Assembly: GCA_000827205.1 (NCBI GenBank)
Contig: KN832555.1
Coordinates: 3,126,696 to 3,190,695, forward strand
Length of the DNA stretch: 64,000 nt
From: Plicaturopsis crispa FD-325 SS-3
Taxonomy: Eukaryota; Basidiomycota; Agaricomycetes; Amylocorticiales; Amylocorticiaceae
Reading direction: 5' to 3'
This document shows, piece after piece, positions 43,907-54,723 of this stretch. A program made the translations under genes and the position numbers. Below the pieces are notes generated by a model. That model had not been told where the DNA came from. It ran no database searches and worked only from the letters and a program-made list of their open reading frames with translations. Numbering within the stretch: position 1 is the stretch's first letter; each line of letters starts with the position of its first letter.

Positions 43907-45012
43907 ATGACCTTCGCGAGCTTCGCAATCCAGGCATTGCAGTTGATCACCCTTACGGTTGTCCTTGCGGCGTCCGCCCTACTCTCTGCGAGGCTTTTTG
44001 GACACGCTGTGTCTGTCGGGTGCATATGTCTCTTCTCCGTCCACAACATCAAATATTCGCACAACACCACCTTGACGATATCATGCTCGTGCGCGCGCTT
44101 CGCATTTCACATACCCCGCCCTTCAAATCCCCGCTGGGGATCGTTCACAGCGTATGACTACGACTACAGCGACACCGTATGCCGCGTATCCGTGGCGAAA
44201 TTGCACGCGGATCTGTGGATATTCCCAAAGGCATTTAAGCACACAGCCGGGCCGTGGACATCAGTCGAGCTCCATGACTTCAGACTGCTGGTCATATCCT
44301 CGAAGACATTCCCGGGCTGGGTGGCCGGCCTCCGTAGGAACCTCGTGAACACCATACTCTCAGGCGAGTACCTCCGTCTCGACGACTTCAAAACATCCGT
44401 CGTTTTGGGCCCAGACGCCACCAGCGGTGCAGATCGCTACGACCAGCCTGTCGAGAAGCCCGTGATCGAGGACGAGCGCACAGAGCCAGACGACGACGAG
44501 GCGAGGGTGTCGGCCTCTGCGCGGCATTTCCATGTGCGGAACTGGCAGGGGCGGAACTACATGTTCGGGGCGATCGACGCGCAGCTGCGGCGAAGCTGGG
44601 TCGACGATCGCGGATCGTTCGTGATGATAGCGGAGAACAGCGTGTGGGCGAAGGTGCAGAGTCCGGAGGAGAGGCAGATCACGCCCCTCTACTCATGGCG
44701 GTATGCACCGTCCCTTTCATATTCGAACGCTATGAATAGGTCTGATAGAGTTTCCTCGACCGCAGGCAGATCCCGATGTCTATTCTCTACTTCCCTTCGG
44801 ATCTGGCGAAGCTCTACTTCGATCCGTTGTCCTTTGTAGACCTGCACATCCCGCGCGCCGACATCACCTTCGATGATTTCCGTATGCGCGACGCGGAGCT
44901 CGTTCGACAGTGCGGCGAAATGGTAGCGCGGAAGTTTAATGAGGGCGGAAAGGAGCTGACGGGTTTCCTTTGGGACGTATTTCTGTCCGCATTGCTTGAG
45001 CTCACGGGGTAG
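43907..45012 (+). CDS. membrane-anchored hypothetical protein
   Basis: I do not recognise this protein with confidence. Two exons (43907-44700 and 44766-45012) give 346 residues. A hydrophobic N-terminus, ALQLITLTVVLAASALLSA plus VGCICLFSV, is one or two membrane segments. It is followed by beta-like alternating sequence: YSDTVCRVSVAKLHADLWIF and SVELHDFRLLVISSKTFPGW. A linker with EDERTEPDDDEARVS leads to FHVRNWQGRNYMFGAIDAQL and RRSWVDDRGSFVMIAENSVW. The second exon has SILYFPSDLAKLYFDPLSFV and an amphipathic C-terminal helix FLWDVFLSALLELTG. A membrane anchor followed by short strands around recurring 'LHADLWIF' and 'ELHDFRLLV' lines is loosely reminiscent of the N-terminus of bridge-like lipid-transfer proteins, but this is a guess. 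The start is the first in-frame ATG. Confidence 0.6.
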
Positions 45013-45477
45013 TGGATCCTTTCTTTCGTCCGTTTACTCGGACATTTAGACAATACTCACATCTTGGACTTTGTGCACTGTAATGATACACGCTTAACAT
45101 AGGATTAGACCTGTATACCTTCGTACAGTACATACATGAGCACTATACATTGTACAAACACAATATGCATGCGAATTTGCGATCATACCGACGTTGTGCA
45201 TGAATATTAGCGCATCTTGAGGCCGAGGAGCACGATGGTCGAACACGAGTACTTAGGTGTAACAGCATAACATTACAGGCTAATTCCACCTCGACACAGT
45301 CGCAGCGGGGATCAGCTATTACATTAAAGGGGTAGATACCAATACTTCTTCACAACAAGGCGCGAGAATACCAGTTCCGCTCTACACTAACGTATAGTCC
45401 GCTGTCATAGTCCGTTGTCGAGCCATGCTCGACGAGATCTCGTCACTGACGAATCCTAGCGAGTGCTCGAGCTTAGC
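45013..45477. other. convergent intergenic, AT-rich
   Basis: Lies between two convergent stops. Rich in TACA/TACAT (CCTTCGTACAGTACATACATG), as expected for fungal 3' flanks. Nothing else is seen. Confidence 0.4.
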
Positions 45478-47271
45478 TCACATGGCCTGGCCGAACTGGA
45501 GGTACAATCAGCCAAGTCGCGTGAAAGGTATATCGTCATGACTCACATAGGCCGAGGACGTATTACCGCTGCCGTTAGACGACGCGGTAGAAAGCCTGCT
45601 CGCCTCTTCCACGCGCCCTTGCGGCGGCGGCCGTGCAGTCGCAGCAGCCTCCGCCGGCTTGGGGTCACTGAACGGGTCACGCGCGGCCGGGGGCGCAAAC
45701 GACATTGACGGGTCCCAGAACGGATCCTGCTGCGCGGAGCTCGCGGGCGAGGGCGCACGCGGGACGTCAAGCAGGTTCGGGACCGGCTTCCGCTGGATCG
45801 TCATGGGCGCGGGCGACTGCTGCCGCATCGGCGGGGCGGGCTTGGGCACGAACGGCGGCTCAGGCGGCGGGAACGCCATGGAGATGCGCATGACGTCCGA
45901 TTGCTGTCTCAGCCGGTGGCGGCGGCGCAGGAACAGGGTCGCGAGGACGGCAATGATAGTAAGGAAGGCGAGACCACCGACGACGCCTCCCGCGATAGCG
46001 GCTGTTTTCTTTGAGGGGCTGCGGACAATAGTTGGCTGTAAGCACAACACGCGACACTACTAACAAACGCACCCAGAGCTAGAGCTCAAAGAAGCTGAGC
46101 CGCTCGTTTCCGTAGGGGCGGCGGTTTGTGGCACAGAGGTCACGAACGTCGAACCCGCGCTCGTAATGGTGAGCGGCACGAATTGAACTGGCGGCATGGT
46201 AGCACCGTTACTTTGCGTCGGCTGGGCGTTTGAACTAGGTGATACCAGGAGATGAGTTAAGTAGGTGTAAGTAGCGACACCGATACTCACGTTGCAAGTG
46301 CTATAACTCGGGTGTTAGATGCCAGGCCGGTAGTATTCGGACTGTCGCTGCCACTCTGCGATTGCGTCGCACTCGCCGAGGTGGTGCCAGTGGTCGAGGC
46401 TGAAACACTTGTCGAAGTGGTCGCACTCGCGGACGATGAACTGCACGCATGACAGAATGTAGGGTTTCAGCAAGTATTCAAACACAAGACCCGATATGAA
46501 CATATTCACGAAGAAGACGCGCTAGAATCCACAGAGCTGGTAACGGATGTGGCCTGTGTACTGCTTGCATCGGAGGAACTCGATAAAGGACTAGGTGCAG
46601 GTGTGTTGTCATCGGACGCATCTCCGTCACCAGACGCAGGCGAAACCTGAGTAGGCCTAGCCAATTACATTCAGCGTGGGCTAGTGGCGCAGGGGCGGAT
46701 ATCAACATACAAGGGCGCGTCTGCTACTGTTACTGTAGCAGTGTCAGTCGTAGTGCCGGGCAACGTAAGGACCGGAGTGGACGAAGAGGACTGCGCTACA
46801 GAGGTGACTGCGGCCGGCAGGGACACGACAGGCTCTACAGGTTTCAACGTAGCCTCGGGCGTTGACGCTGGCGAGGAGGTGGTGGTAGGGCTCGGCGTAC
46901 TTGCATCAGCAGTAGTAGTAGTGGCGTCAGCGGTAGTAGTGGGATCGGCGGTGACGGTAGTTGTCGGGGCCGCTGAGGAAGTCGCAGAAGAATCGGAATC
47001 GTCCGTGCTTGCACTGGGCGTAGACTTGGCAGTCGATGCGGTCGTCGTTGCAGGCGTGCTGGACGTGGCTGCGGCTGAGCTGGCCGTAGATGAAGTAGAC
47101 TGTGCTCCTTGGTCGGCTGGTAGCGCCAGGGGGCAAGCGAACGTGAAGATTCATTAATTTCAACCTCGTAGCGCATGGCAAGTGGGCCTCACCATTTCCA
47201 GCGGGCGTGTCATCACTGTCCGAAGCATCGCTGCGCCTCCAGGACGCAGGCCTGATAATAACTGGGGCCAT
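45478..47271 (-). CDS. mucin-like single-pass membrane protein
   Basis: The N-terminal ectodomain, from MAPVIIRPASWRRSDASDSD through about 250 residues, is almost all S, T, P, A (TTTADATTTTADASTPSPTT, SSSASATTSTSVSASTTGTT), so it is likely heavily O-mannosylated. One clear membrane helix follows, AAIAGGVVGGLAFLTIIAVL, then the stop-transfer RRRHRLRQQ. The cytosolic tail is proline-rich (PPPEPPFVPKPAPP) and ends in a serine- and asparagine-rich part (LSTASSNGSGNTSSAY). This architecture resembles wall-stress sensors such as Mid2/Wsc, without a WSC domain. No signal peptide is evident before the ectodomain, so the start may be incomplete. The last intron (GTGAGT, CTGATT, CAG) would end the protein at FGQAM, stop at 45478; if it is retained the stop is at 45508. 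Confidence 0.7.
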
Positions 47272-49162
47272 AATGAATGGAAAAGAAAGAGAAAAACGAG
47301 CAAAGAGTGAAGCTGAAGGTGACCGTCGTGGTGAAGGTCCCTTGAGCGCGCACTGGCCGTTGCTTCGACGGCTTTGGTCTCTTCGGCGTTCCGGCCTCAA
47401 CTGCAGCGTTCAGATTGCATAGCCCTCATCAAGCAGCCACCAACGCAACATCTGTTCTCTCCAGTGATCAACATAGCCGTCTACGGCTAGGGCCCAGTAA
47501 CGACCGTGGCTGCTCCAGAATAGCGTACCAAATCATCGAACAACCAGTTCGCAAATCATGATTTCGACGACGATCACTTTGGGGATCTGCACGACGCATT
47601 TCCTCTCTTTCTTGACCACAACACCACTTCGTTCAACAACATAGCGCATCCTCGAGCTCGCGATGTCTAGGGTGTTCTTCCCCGCCAAAGACTAGCCACC
47701 TTGCTCCGCACTTGCCGAGAAAACGTTGACCACGACTTGCTTGGAGGGACCCTCTCAGGACCTAGCTGCTCATATCATGATCTGCCCCGGCAAAAGGTCG
47801 TCGACGTAAGAGTGTCGCTGGCGTCCTTTCTCGATCGTCCGAAATGTCCAGCTCTCCTCGACTACTAACCGAAGGGGGCAGACAGGTCCCCAGGGCTGCA
47901 ACGTCCGCGGGATGTCAACGCGTCAGTAATATATTGGTGCGCCACCTTTTCACTAGCGATTGACCGAGGCAACATTCTCTCGTAACACGCTCAAGCTCTT
48001 TCTGCAGTATTGGTCTCACGAAACCGCACTAGGCCTAGGGAGAAACGCGTCAAATGGGAGAACTCGATATGAGACATACGCGGCGCGAAACACGTCCGAA
48101 CCCCGTATCTGAACACCGTTTAGGATGGCATGGTCGCCTCGCACAACTCTGAGTGGCCGACCCGAGACGAGACAGCCTGCAGCGCTCCAGCGTTATCACC
48201 CGCCGGATGCACTAAATTCCCCGGTAACGCCAGAATGATTTTCCGGTCAACACACACCTGTCTAAATTTCTTCCAGAACGTTGTTCGCGTGCATACGGTA
48301 TTCCACAGCAGTGACTACCCCTTAGCCCTGGCACATGTGTGGCATTCACACGATCCTCCACCCCCGAGACGTCATAGCACAATCGCTGCTTGCCATCGGC
48401 GGGGTTCCATCCTCGACAAGACCCATTGTCTTCATATTAATAACAGAAGAGGGACTGAGAAGGTGCGAGTGTCATGCCAGTTTCCCAATGTCTATAGCTT
48501 TTACTTGATCCGGAGAAGCTTGGTTGCTTGAGATAGCAGATGCCTCATCGGATGATAGACTTCTCTATAAATTCAGGCACCTCTACGGCTAGCAGCGGTC
48601 AGGTAAGTCTTGTCGACAGGTGCTCTTTGTACGTCCATGTCAGGCGCCGTACTGATAACTCTCCAGGCCCCGCTGCAGGTTCCTCCGCTCTGAGCGAATT
48701 GGTGAGACCGACGGGGATGCAGAAACGCTTCGAACATTCCACAGGAAGCGTTCCATTCGCAGGTTTGCCTCCGTTTACGCATATCTCGGAGGATTGTGTA
48801 CACCCGCACGCGTCGCCGCTGTTCTGTAATAAAATGCCACGCACTGTGGACACATTTTTCGCACATGAAAGTGTGAACTGAATATATTCTATCGGTCTAA
48901 AGACACCATAGAGCGTGCAAACCAGGTGCAAACTGCGTGGTGCAGCGCCGTGCACCGCGCGCTGGAAGCGACCCACGTGGCCAAGAGCCACGGAAGTTGA
49001 GCGTCCCCAGATTCGATTGTGAACCGGAAACGGATTCTGTGGAATCTTCTCAGTTTTCTTTCTGTCTCCCGCCGACTGGGTCCTTGTATTTATAAAAATT
49101 CGGTCGTTCGTGGCTTGTCTTTCTCCTCTTTCTTCCCTCTCAAAGTTGCCGCAAATTCACGA
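47272..49162. other. 1.9 kb gene-free stretch, divergent promoters
   Basis: Two genes point outward from it. A homopurine-rich patch lies at 47276-47340, next to the mucin-like gene start. Several open frames of 100-130 codons occur, but none shows motifs, codon bias or splice sites. I see no repeats or RNA genes. A non-coding RNA cannot be ruled out. Confidence 0.4.
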
Positions 49163-51792
49163 ATGGGCAAGGACAAACGCGAGCACCGTCGCCCCAGAAC
49201 GCTCTCGGACCCGTTCGCGGCAGTTCTGCGTCCCCCGCCCGATGAAACGCCAGAACAACGCGAGGACCGCTTGATAGCTGAACAGGAGGCAAAGAAAGTG
49301 AGCGATGGCATCGACGAGCAGATCCGCAACGAGCGCAACGAGAAGAAACGGGGAAAGACAGAGGTCAAAGTGCTCTTGCTGGGGCAGAGCGAGAGCGGCA
49401 AAAGTACCACCTTGAAGCGTGAGTGTTTTGGTTGCGCTGTTTGTCTAGCACCTTTGTGTGAGTGTCGGAATGGTCCCCCACTGCTTTCCAATTTTTGGGA
49501 GAGCATTTTGTCTCGTCAATGGTCGACTGACGCGTCTAGTTTCCTTGACACGGTACGTGGCATGCCATTATCGAATTTTGTCTTGGTTTAATGTTTTCGA
49601 GTTGGCAAAAGGCGAATCCACGTCTACTGTGAAGGACTTCCGCGTCTTCCGGTTTCCAATTTCAAATATTCGCTGGCATAGCGTAAACGCCCGCTCTATC
49701 CGGGAGAATGCCAGTTCGCTCTATAGCGTCCACAGACATCTCTCGCGGGGGCGCAGACCCTTCGCACGCATCTTCTCGCGCTTTTGACCGTGGCCATTCC
49801 GATGCTGAGCACCCCAATCATGCGTTCGACTGGTATTGACATATTCATCCGCAGAGTTCCAGCTCATGCACACTCCTGCCGCGTTTCACGCTGAGCGCAT
49901 AGCGTGGCGGGCTGTTATCTACTTAAACTTGGTCCGATCTGTCCGGAGGTAAGCGATTTGGAGTTCAATCTTTCACCGTCAATATACTGACCTCGTCCTT
50001 ACAGGATACTCGACGCAATTGCGCCAGAGGATGCTCTAGACGAGACAGAGGAGGGGGACTCTGCGGAAACAGCTTCTATCATCATATCGGCCAATGGGCG
50101 ACCGGCGTCGGCCCTCTCAGGGACGCGAGTCACCCGCTACGATGCGTATCGACGGCGCCTTGCTCCTTTGGAGGAACTCGAAGAACGCCTCATCCGACTC
50201 CTCTCGTCTCCAGATGAGGACGAGCCTACGCATCTCGGGCCCACACCACAAGGCTGGAATGCCATGTCGAACGGTGGCCATGGGAACGGAGGCAGTAGTA
50301 GCGGGTACTTTCAAGACCGTCCTTCGCCTTCCGTCCACATCCCTACTTCCAACAGCAGCAGCAGTAACAACCACACCCCATGGGCGGCAAACGTATCCCC
50401 TCTATCCGCGTCGACAAGCTTCGGCTCGTATCCCCCCTCGAGTAGCCGGCCAAACGCAAAAGCTAAGAAACAGGAGATCGCCGTCCATACTACCACCAAT
50501 TGGAAGAAAGCGTTCTCATTGGGCGCAAAGACTACTAGCCCCAAAGGCGCTGATACCGGTGAGATTGTAGGCTGGTGGGAGGACCCAGATGACCCCGTGC
50601 ATATGCTGAACGCGTGTGCGCCGGTCATGATGGAGCTATGGCGGGATCCTGATGTTCGCCAACGATTAAAGGAGCGACGTCTACGGTTCGAAGAGAGCAG
50701 TGGATTGTGCGTAGGGTCGCTGTGTAACCTTGGCTAGTAACTGACGGTGCCATCAGCTATCTGGACGAAATTCCTCGAATAACAGCAAAGCGATATATTC
50801 CTACCGATGGTTTGTCGTATTCAATGATCACGATTGTCACGGTGTGGTTGACGTGGCATAATGCAGATGATGTACTCAAGGCGCGACTGAAAACTCTGGG
50901 TGTCGTCGAGCACAAATTCGCTTTGTCTGGTCCACACAACCGTGGCGTCGAATGGAAAATATACGACGTAGGTGGGGCGCGAAATCAGCGTCAAGCATGG
51001 GCACCTTACTTCGAGGACGGTTCGTATGACATGCTACTCTGTTTCAAAACTTTGGCTAAAGAGTACTTTTTTGTAGTCAACGCCATAATCTTCTTAGCGC
51101 CCATATCGGCTTTCGATCAGGTCCTGTTAGAGGTATGTGACAGCGCATCGTAAATCGTATAGCCCGCTTACATCGTGTAAAAGGATCCTCGAGTCAACCG
51201 CTTGGAAGACACCTTATTGCTCTGGAAGTCCCTCGTCTCGAATAAACTTCTGGCGCGCGTCAACATAGTCCTATTTTTGAACAAGATTGACCTCCTTCAG
51301 GTATGCATATCAGCCTCTTCGCGTGTGTGCCCTAGCTTATCGTGATGTCTGTCCACCCAGGCAAAGCTCAACGCGGGCGTGCGGCTAAATCAACATATGT
51401 TATCGTACGGAGACCGAACGAATGATTTCGACTCGGTTGTAAAATGTGCGTCTCTACGCGCATTCTGGCTTGCGTTGCTCGTGTCTTATTGCTCGTCCCT
51501 GGGGCTGCTTAGACTTCCGGAACAAATTTGGCGCTTTCCACCAATCTTTCTCTCCCAACAAAGAACGGGAGCTTTTCAGTGCGTGAAAGTGCGACCTTGC
51601 TGGGGGCTTGTTTTGCTGATCGACTCCTACTGTTCTCAGTCCACTTGACAGCCGTGACAGATACACGACGGACAGCCACTATAATCTCGAACGGTGCGTA
51701 ACAACACATTCTATCAGCCTCTGGTACTAATGGCCAACCTAGTGCGGGACATGATCGTCCGGGCGAACCTGAGAAACCTCGCCCTCGTATGA
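49163..51792 (+). CDS. atypical G-protein alpha subunit with long helical-domain insert
   Basis: Heterotrimeric G-alpha-like GTPase, about 520 residues in ten exons. The N-terminus is MGKDKREHRR: Gly2 is present, but there is no Cys3. P-loop GQSESGKSTT at 74-83. The helical domain (QLMHTPAAFHAERIAWRAVI) carries an insert of over 150 residues rich in S, N and G (GGHGNGGSSSGYF), absent from classic G-alpha. Switch I keeps the arginine, DVLKARLKTLGVVE. Switch II reads DVGGARNQRQAW, with alanine where GTP-hydrolysing glutamine normally stands. FLNKIDLLQAKL is the guanine-specifying motif, and TAVTDTRRT is the last nucleotide loop. It ends NLRNLALV. From memory this switch II form defines an expanded basidiomycete class. 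Intron 1 is 436 bases, far longer than the others. Coupling to a receptor is unproven. Confidence 0.88.
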
Positions 51793-52396
51793 ACCCCACC
51801 CGCTACAACACATATGCTCTCCGAACTGCTGTCTACTGCAATACTGCCTCCCGTGCTATGTTTTCCCCTGCCCTTGCTTTCTCTCGTACACCTCCTTTCT
51901 TTTTCTTTGCAACATCTTTGTTTCACTCTGCACATCGTATATATACATCATCCACATCGGTCTGTCACTAATGGTCATATCTACTTGTTACCATCCCTTT
52001 AATATGCTGCTCCCCTTCCAACGTTCCTTTTTTTCTCCCCTTTCCGCGACTGCGACTGCTGCTAAGCCCATACCTATAATCCACATGTACTTGTCCTGCC
52101 CTACCATTGTAATTGCATCTGACCGTGTGTGTTCGCAGTGATGGTGCAGACTACCAAACGCTGTTAGACGGTATATTGCAATACACCGGTGACTATGTCC
52201 TCGGACGTCGAGGGGGTGCACAGTGCGTTAATAATCCTCTTACTCACCTTCAGAAGTAGCAGCCTGTGAGTTTCAAGCGTATAGCTCGCCAGTATACGGG
52301 CTGTACGGGTGCCAGGGCTGCCCGCCTCCGTCGCGTATAACTTGCTCACAAAGCTATCGGCCCCGACCAAGTCCGACCACTGGCACATAGACTGGA
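51793..52396. other. intergenic, G-alpha 3' flank and RidA promoter
   Basis: Strongly T/C-rich at 51840-52030, fitting a 3' untranslated region. A 90-codon minus-strand frame at 52164-52436 ends in a donor-like AAG/GTGAGTAAG but shows no homology I know and overlaps the next gene. Confidence 0.4.
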
Positions 52397-53095
52397 ATGC
52401 TCTTAAAAGCGCGACTCCCATCTCTTTCCTCTGCACTTACCACCCGAACTCTAGTCGCATCGCCTGCAAGACAACTCCCGAATTTGCAGCTGTACAGAAA
52501 GATGTCAACCGTGACTATGCACCCCTCCTTGACCCCCGTGTCTACCGAACGTGCGTACATGCCTGTCGCGTCCGTATACCAGATCGCGTGCTGAACCGAT
52601 GATGTGTGCGCTACAGATGCTGTCGCTGCCATCGGGCCTTACTCCCAGGCGATCAAGGTCGGCGACCTCGTCTTCGTGTCCGGATGCGTGCCGCTCGACA
52701 CGAAGACCGCGCAGGTCGTTCCGGGCGGGATCAAGGAGCAGGCCGAGCAGGCCCTGCGCAACCTCAAGGCCGTCGTCGAGGCGAGCGGCAGCTCTCTGGG
52801 ACAGGTGGCGAAGACCACGGTGCGTAAATCGACGGGGCTACTCCGAGTCTGAGCGTAGGGCTGAATGCGGCGGTGGCGGGATAGGTGTTCCTGAAGAACA
52901 TGGACGACTTTGTGACGGTCAATGGGATATACGCGGCGTTCTTTGGGGACCACAAGCCAGCACGGTCGGCGGTCGAGGTTGCGCGGTTGCCGAAGGACGT
53001 GTTGTTCGAGATTGAGTGTATCGCGAGGTGCGTGTATGTCTACCCCTTCCTCAAAACCGCTGTGCTCACGCAGAATGTCTAGCACTAAAAGCTGA
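52397..53095 (+). CDS. MMF1: mitochondrial RidA/YjgF-family enamine deaminase
   Basis: Hydrolyses reactive 2-aminoacrylate and related imines made by PLP enzymes; the mitochondrial form (Mmf1) also supports isoleucine synthesis and mtDNA upkeep. Four exons (52397-52550, 52617-52819, 52885-53027, 53074-53095), 173 residues. The leader [20 protein letters not shown] with [15 protein letters not shown] is basic and free of acidic residues, a good matrix-targeting sequence. A second in-frame ATG at 52502 ([10 protein letters not shown]) would give a cytosolic form, so dual targeting by two starts is possible. The domain shows [40 protein letters not shown] and the C-terminal [20 protein letters not shown], including the conserved arginine that binds the substrate carboxylate and the E near the end. 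The last exon is only 22 bases. Confidence 0.9.
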
Positions 53096-53275
53096 AGGCT
53101 CAAATGACTCATAGTCGCAGCGTGGTTTGTGCTGGTCCAATGTAAGAAAGAAATGATAAGAAGTTTCCGACGTTTTCAAAGCTTAGACCGGCGTTTGAGG
53201 GACGCTGAGTAGGGAAAATCGACCACAGGGAGTATGCAAGCCAGTCCATGCCATTGAAAACATCAAAAATACATC

Positions 53276-54339
53276 TCACATAGCCTCAATGACTTCTTTC
53301 AATTTTACTTCGTTTAATATCTCGAAGCCCTTGTCCGATGTCACCTGAAGACTGGGATAAGCCCAGTGTGACTCCAAAGCAAAAGATAATTTCGGCACTA
53401 ACCTGAGCAAGTTGTACATTATGATGGTCGAGCTTCTCCTCCATCACTTGCTTCAGCACTCGTAGCGTCAGTGTTTGTGCCTCCTGCAGTGTCATTTGCT
53501 AATTCGGGGCCACGGGATCAACATGCAGGCAGAGGATTGACAACGCGACCGACTCACTTTATGCCATTTATCTTGTAGCTCGCTTTGTGCCGCTTCGGAA
53601 CCCGACCCAATCGCCTTTGCATCATACCGCATAAAGGTGCCTGACGGATCTGTGTGATATCTAGAACGTGTTGTCAATACACCCCAACGATCGTGGACGA
53701 GAAAAGAAAACTCACAGCTGCGGCCCCTGCTCGTCGATCCCTGCAATTAACAATGCCACTCCGAACGGCCGACTCATCATCGCCTCCTCATCGTGCACAC
53801 TCTCTCCGAAGCGCAGCGCGAGATCACACACCGCCTGCGTCACGCTCTCGACCTTGATGCGCTCGTCGTACGTGAAGGAGTGGTTCTGCGCGGTGACGCG
53901 CGCGTGGTCGATCATCGTGCGCGCGTCCGCGGTGAGGCCGGACATCGCGCAGCCGAGGTGGGCGTCGATCTCCATGATCTTCTCGATGGACGCGGACTCG
54001 AGCAGCGGCGACTGGACGCGCTTTTCGACCGCGAGGACGACGCCCTCCGGGGTGCGAATGCCGACTGTAGTGGATCCAAGCTGCGCGTTTACAATGTTAT
54101 GAGTTTGTTTTCGGTGTGGGGTGTCGATCCCTACCTTGATAGCCTCGATAGCGTATTCAACTAGATAGAGGGGTCAGGAGATAGACTGGAATGAAGGCCA
54201 AATTGTGCTTACCTTGGAACAGACGCCCTTCCGGGGAGAAGGTGTTTACACCTCGGTCTATTTTGTAAGTTCAGCATTCTGAAACGACTAGGACATGAAA
54301 GCACTTCATTTTACCATACTCTGATCGCGTTAGGAACAT
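53276..54339 (-). CDS. PUP2: 20S proteasome subunit alpha-5
   Basis: Alpha-ring, non-catalytic subunit of the 20S proteasome core. The start [20 protein letters not shown] and the next block [20 protein letters not shown] are almost invariant in alpha-5. Then come [60 protein letters not shown] and [20 protein letters not shown]. It ends [15 protein letters not shown]. About 243 residues, the usual length. Several introns cut the N-terminal part, the smallest exons coding eight to fifteen residues, and all joins are GT-AG. It is transcribed away from the inositol monophosphatase gene across 384 bases. Confidence 0.96.
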
Positions 54340-54723
54340 TTCTGTAGATGACGAGAACGATTGGCAAGGACGAGTAGGAGATGGTAAAGTGCGAAGTGCA
54401 CTGGACGCGCGTCGGCTCACGCGTATGTCCTTGCAGTCGTGGGAAATTGGACTTAGCCTCCCGTGGAAGTACTTTGGCTTTTGGACTCCTTCATTTCCAC
54501 ATTTCCTCTTGGACCTTGCCCGTTTATTCAAGTCTGTGGCCGTATCTGTAATGTCTGGTACCTTCTGCATAAAAAACGCTCGCCATTTTACGGACGCACG
54601 TTCGACGACGTGAACCAGGAGACTTCCCTAACCTGGCCAAAAGATCTGGGATGACGTCGGAGATCACTGGAACACGGCCCTCTGTAAAGTCGGCGCGTAT
54701 CGATTTCTTCGACCGCAACCGCC
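54340..54723. promoter_or_regulatory. divergent promoter, PUP2 and inositol monophosphatase
   Basis: 384 bases between two outward start codons. I see no site matching the proteasome-associated control element GGTGGCAAA, and no obvious TATA box. Confidence 0.45.

Noticed and set aside
48130-48881. Two plus-strand frames over 110 codons
   Set aside because: No family features or splice sites, and the residue make-up looks random.
52164-52436. Minus-strand frame of 90 codons with a GTGAGTAAG donor
   Set aside because: It overlaps the start of RidA, has no acceptor exon and no recognised motif.
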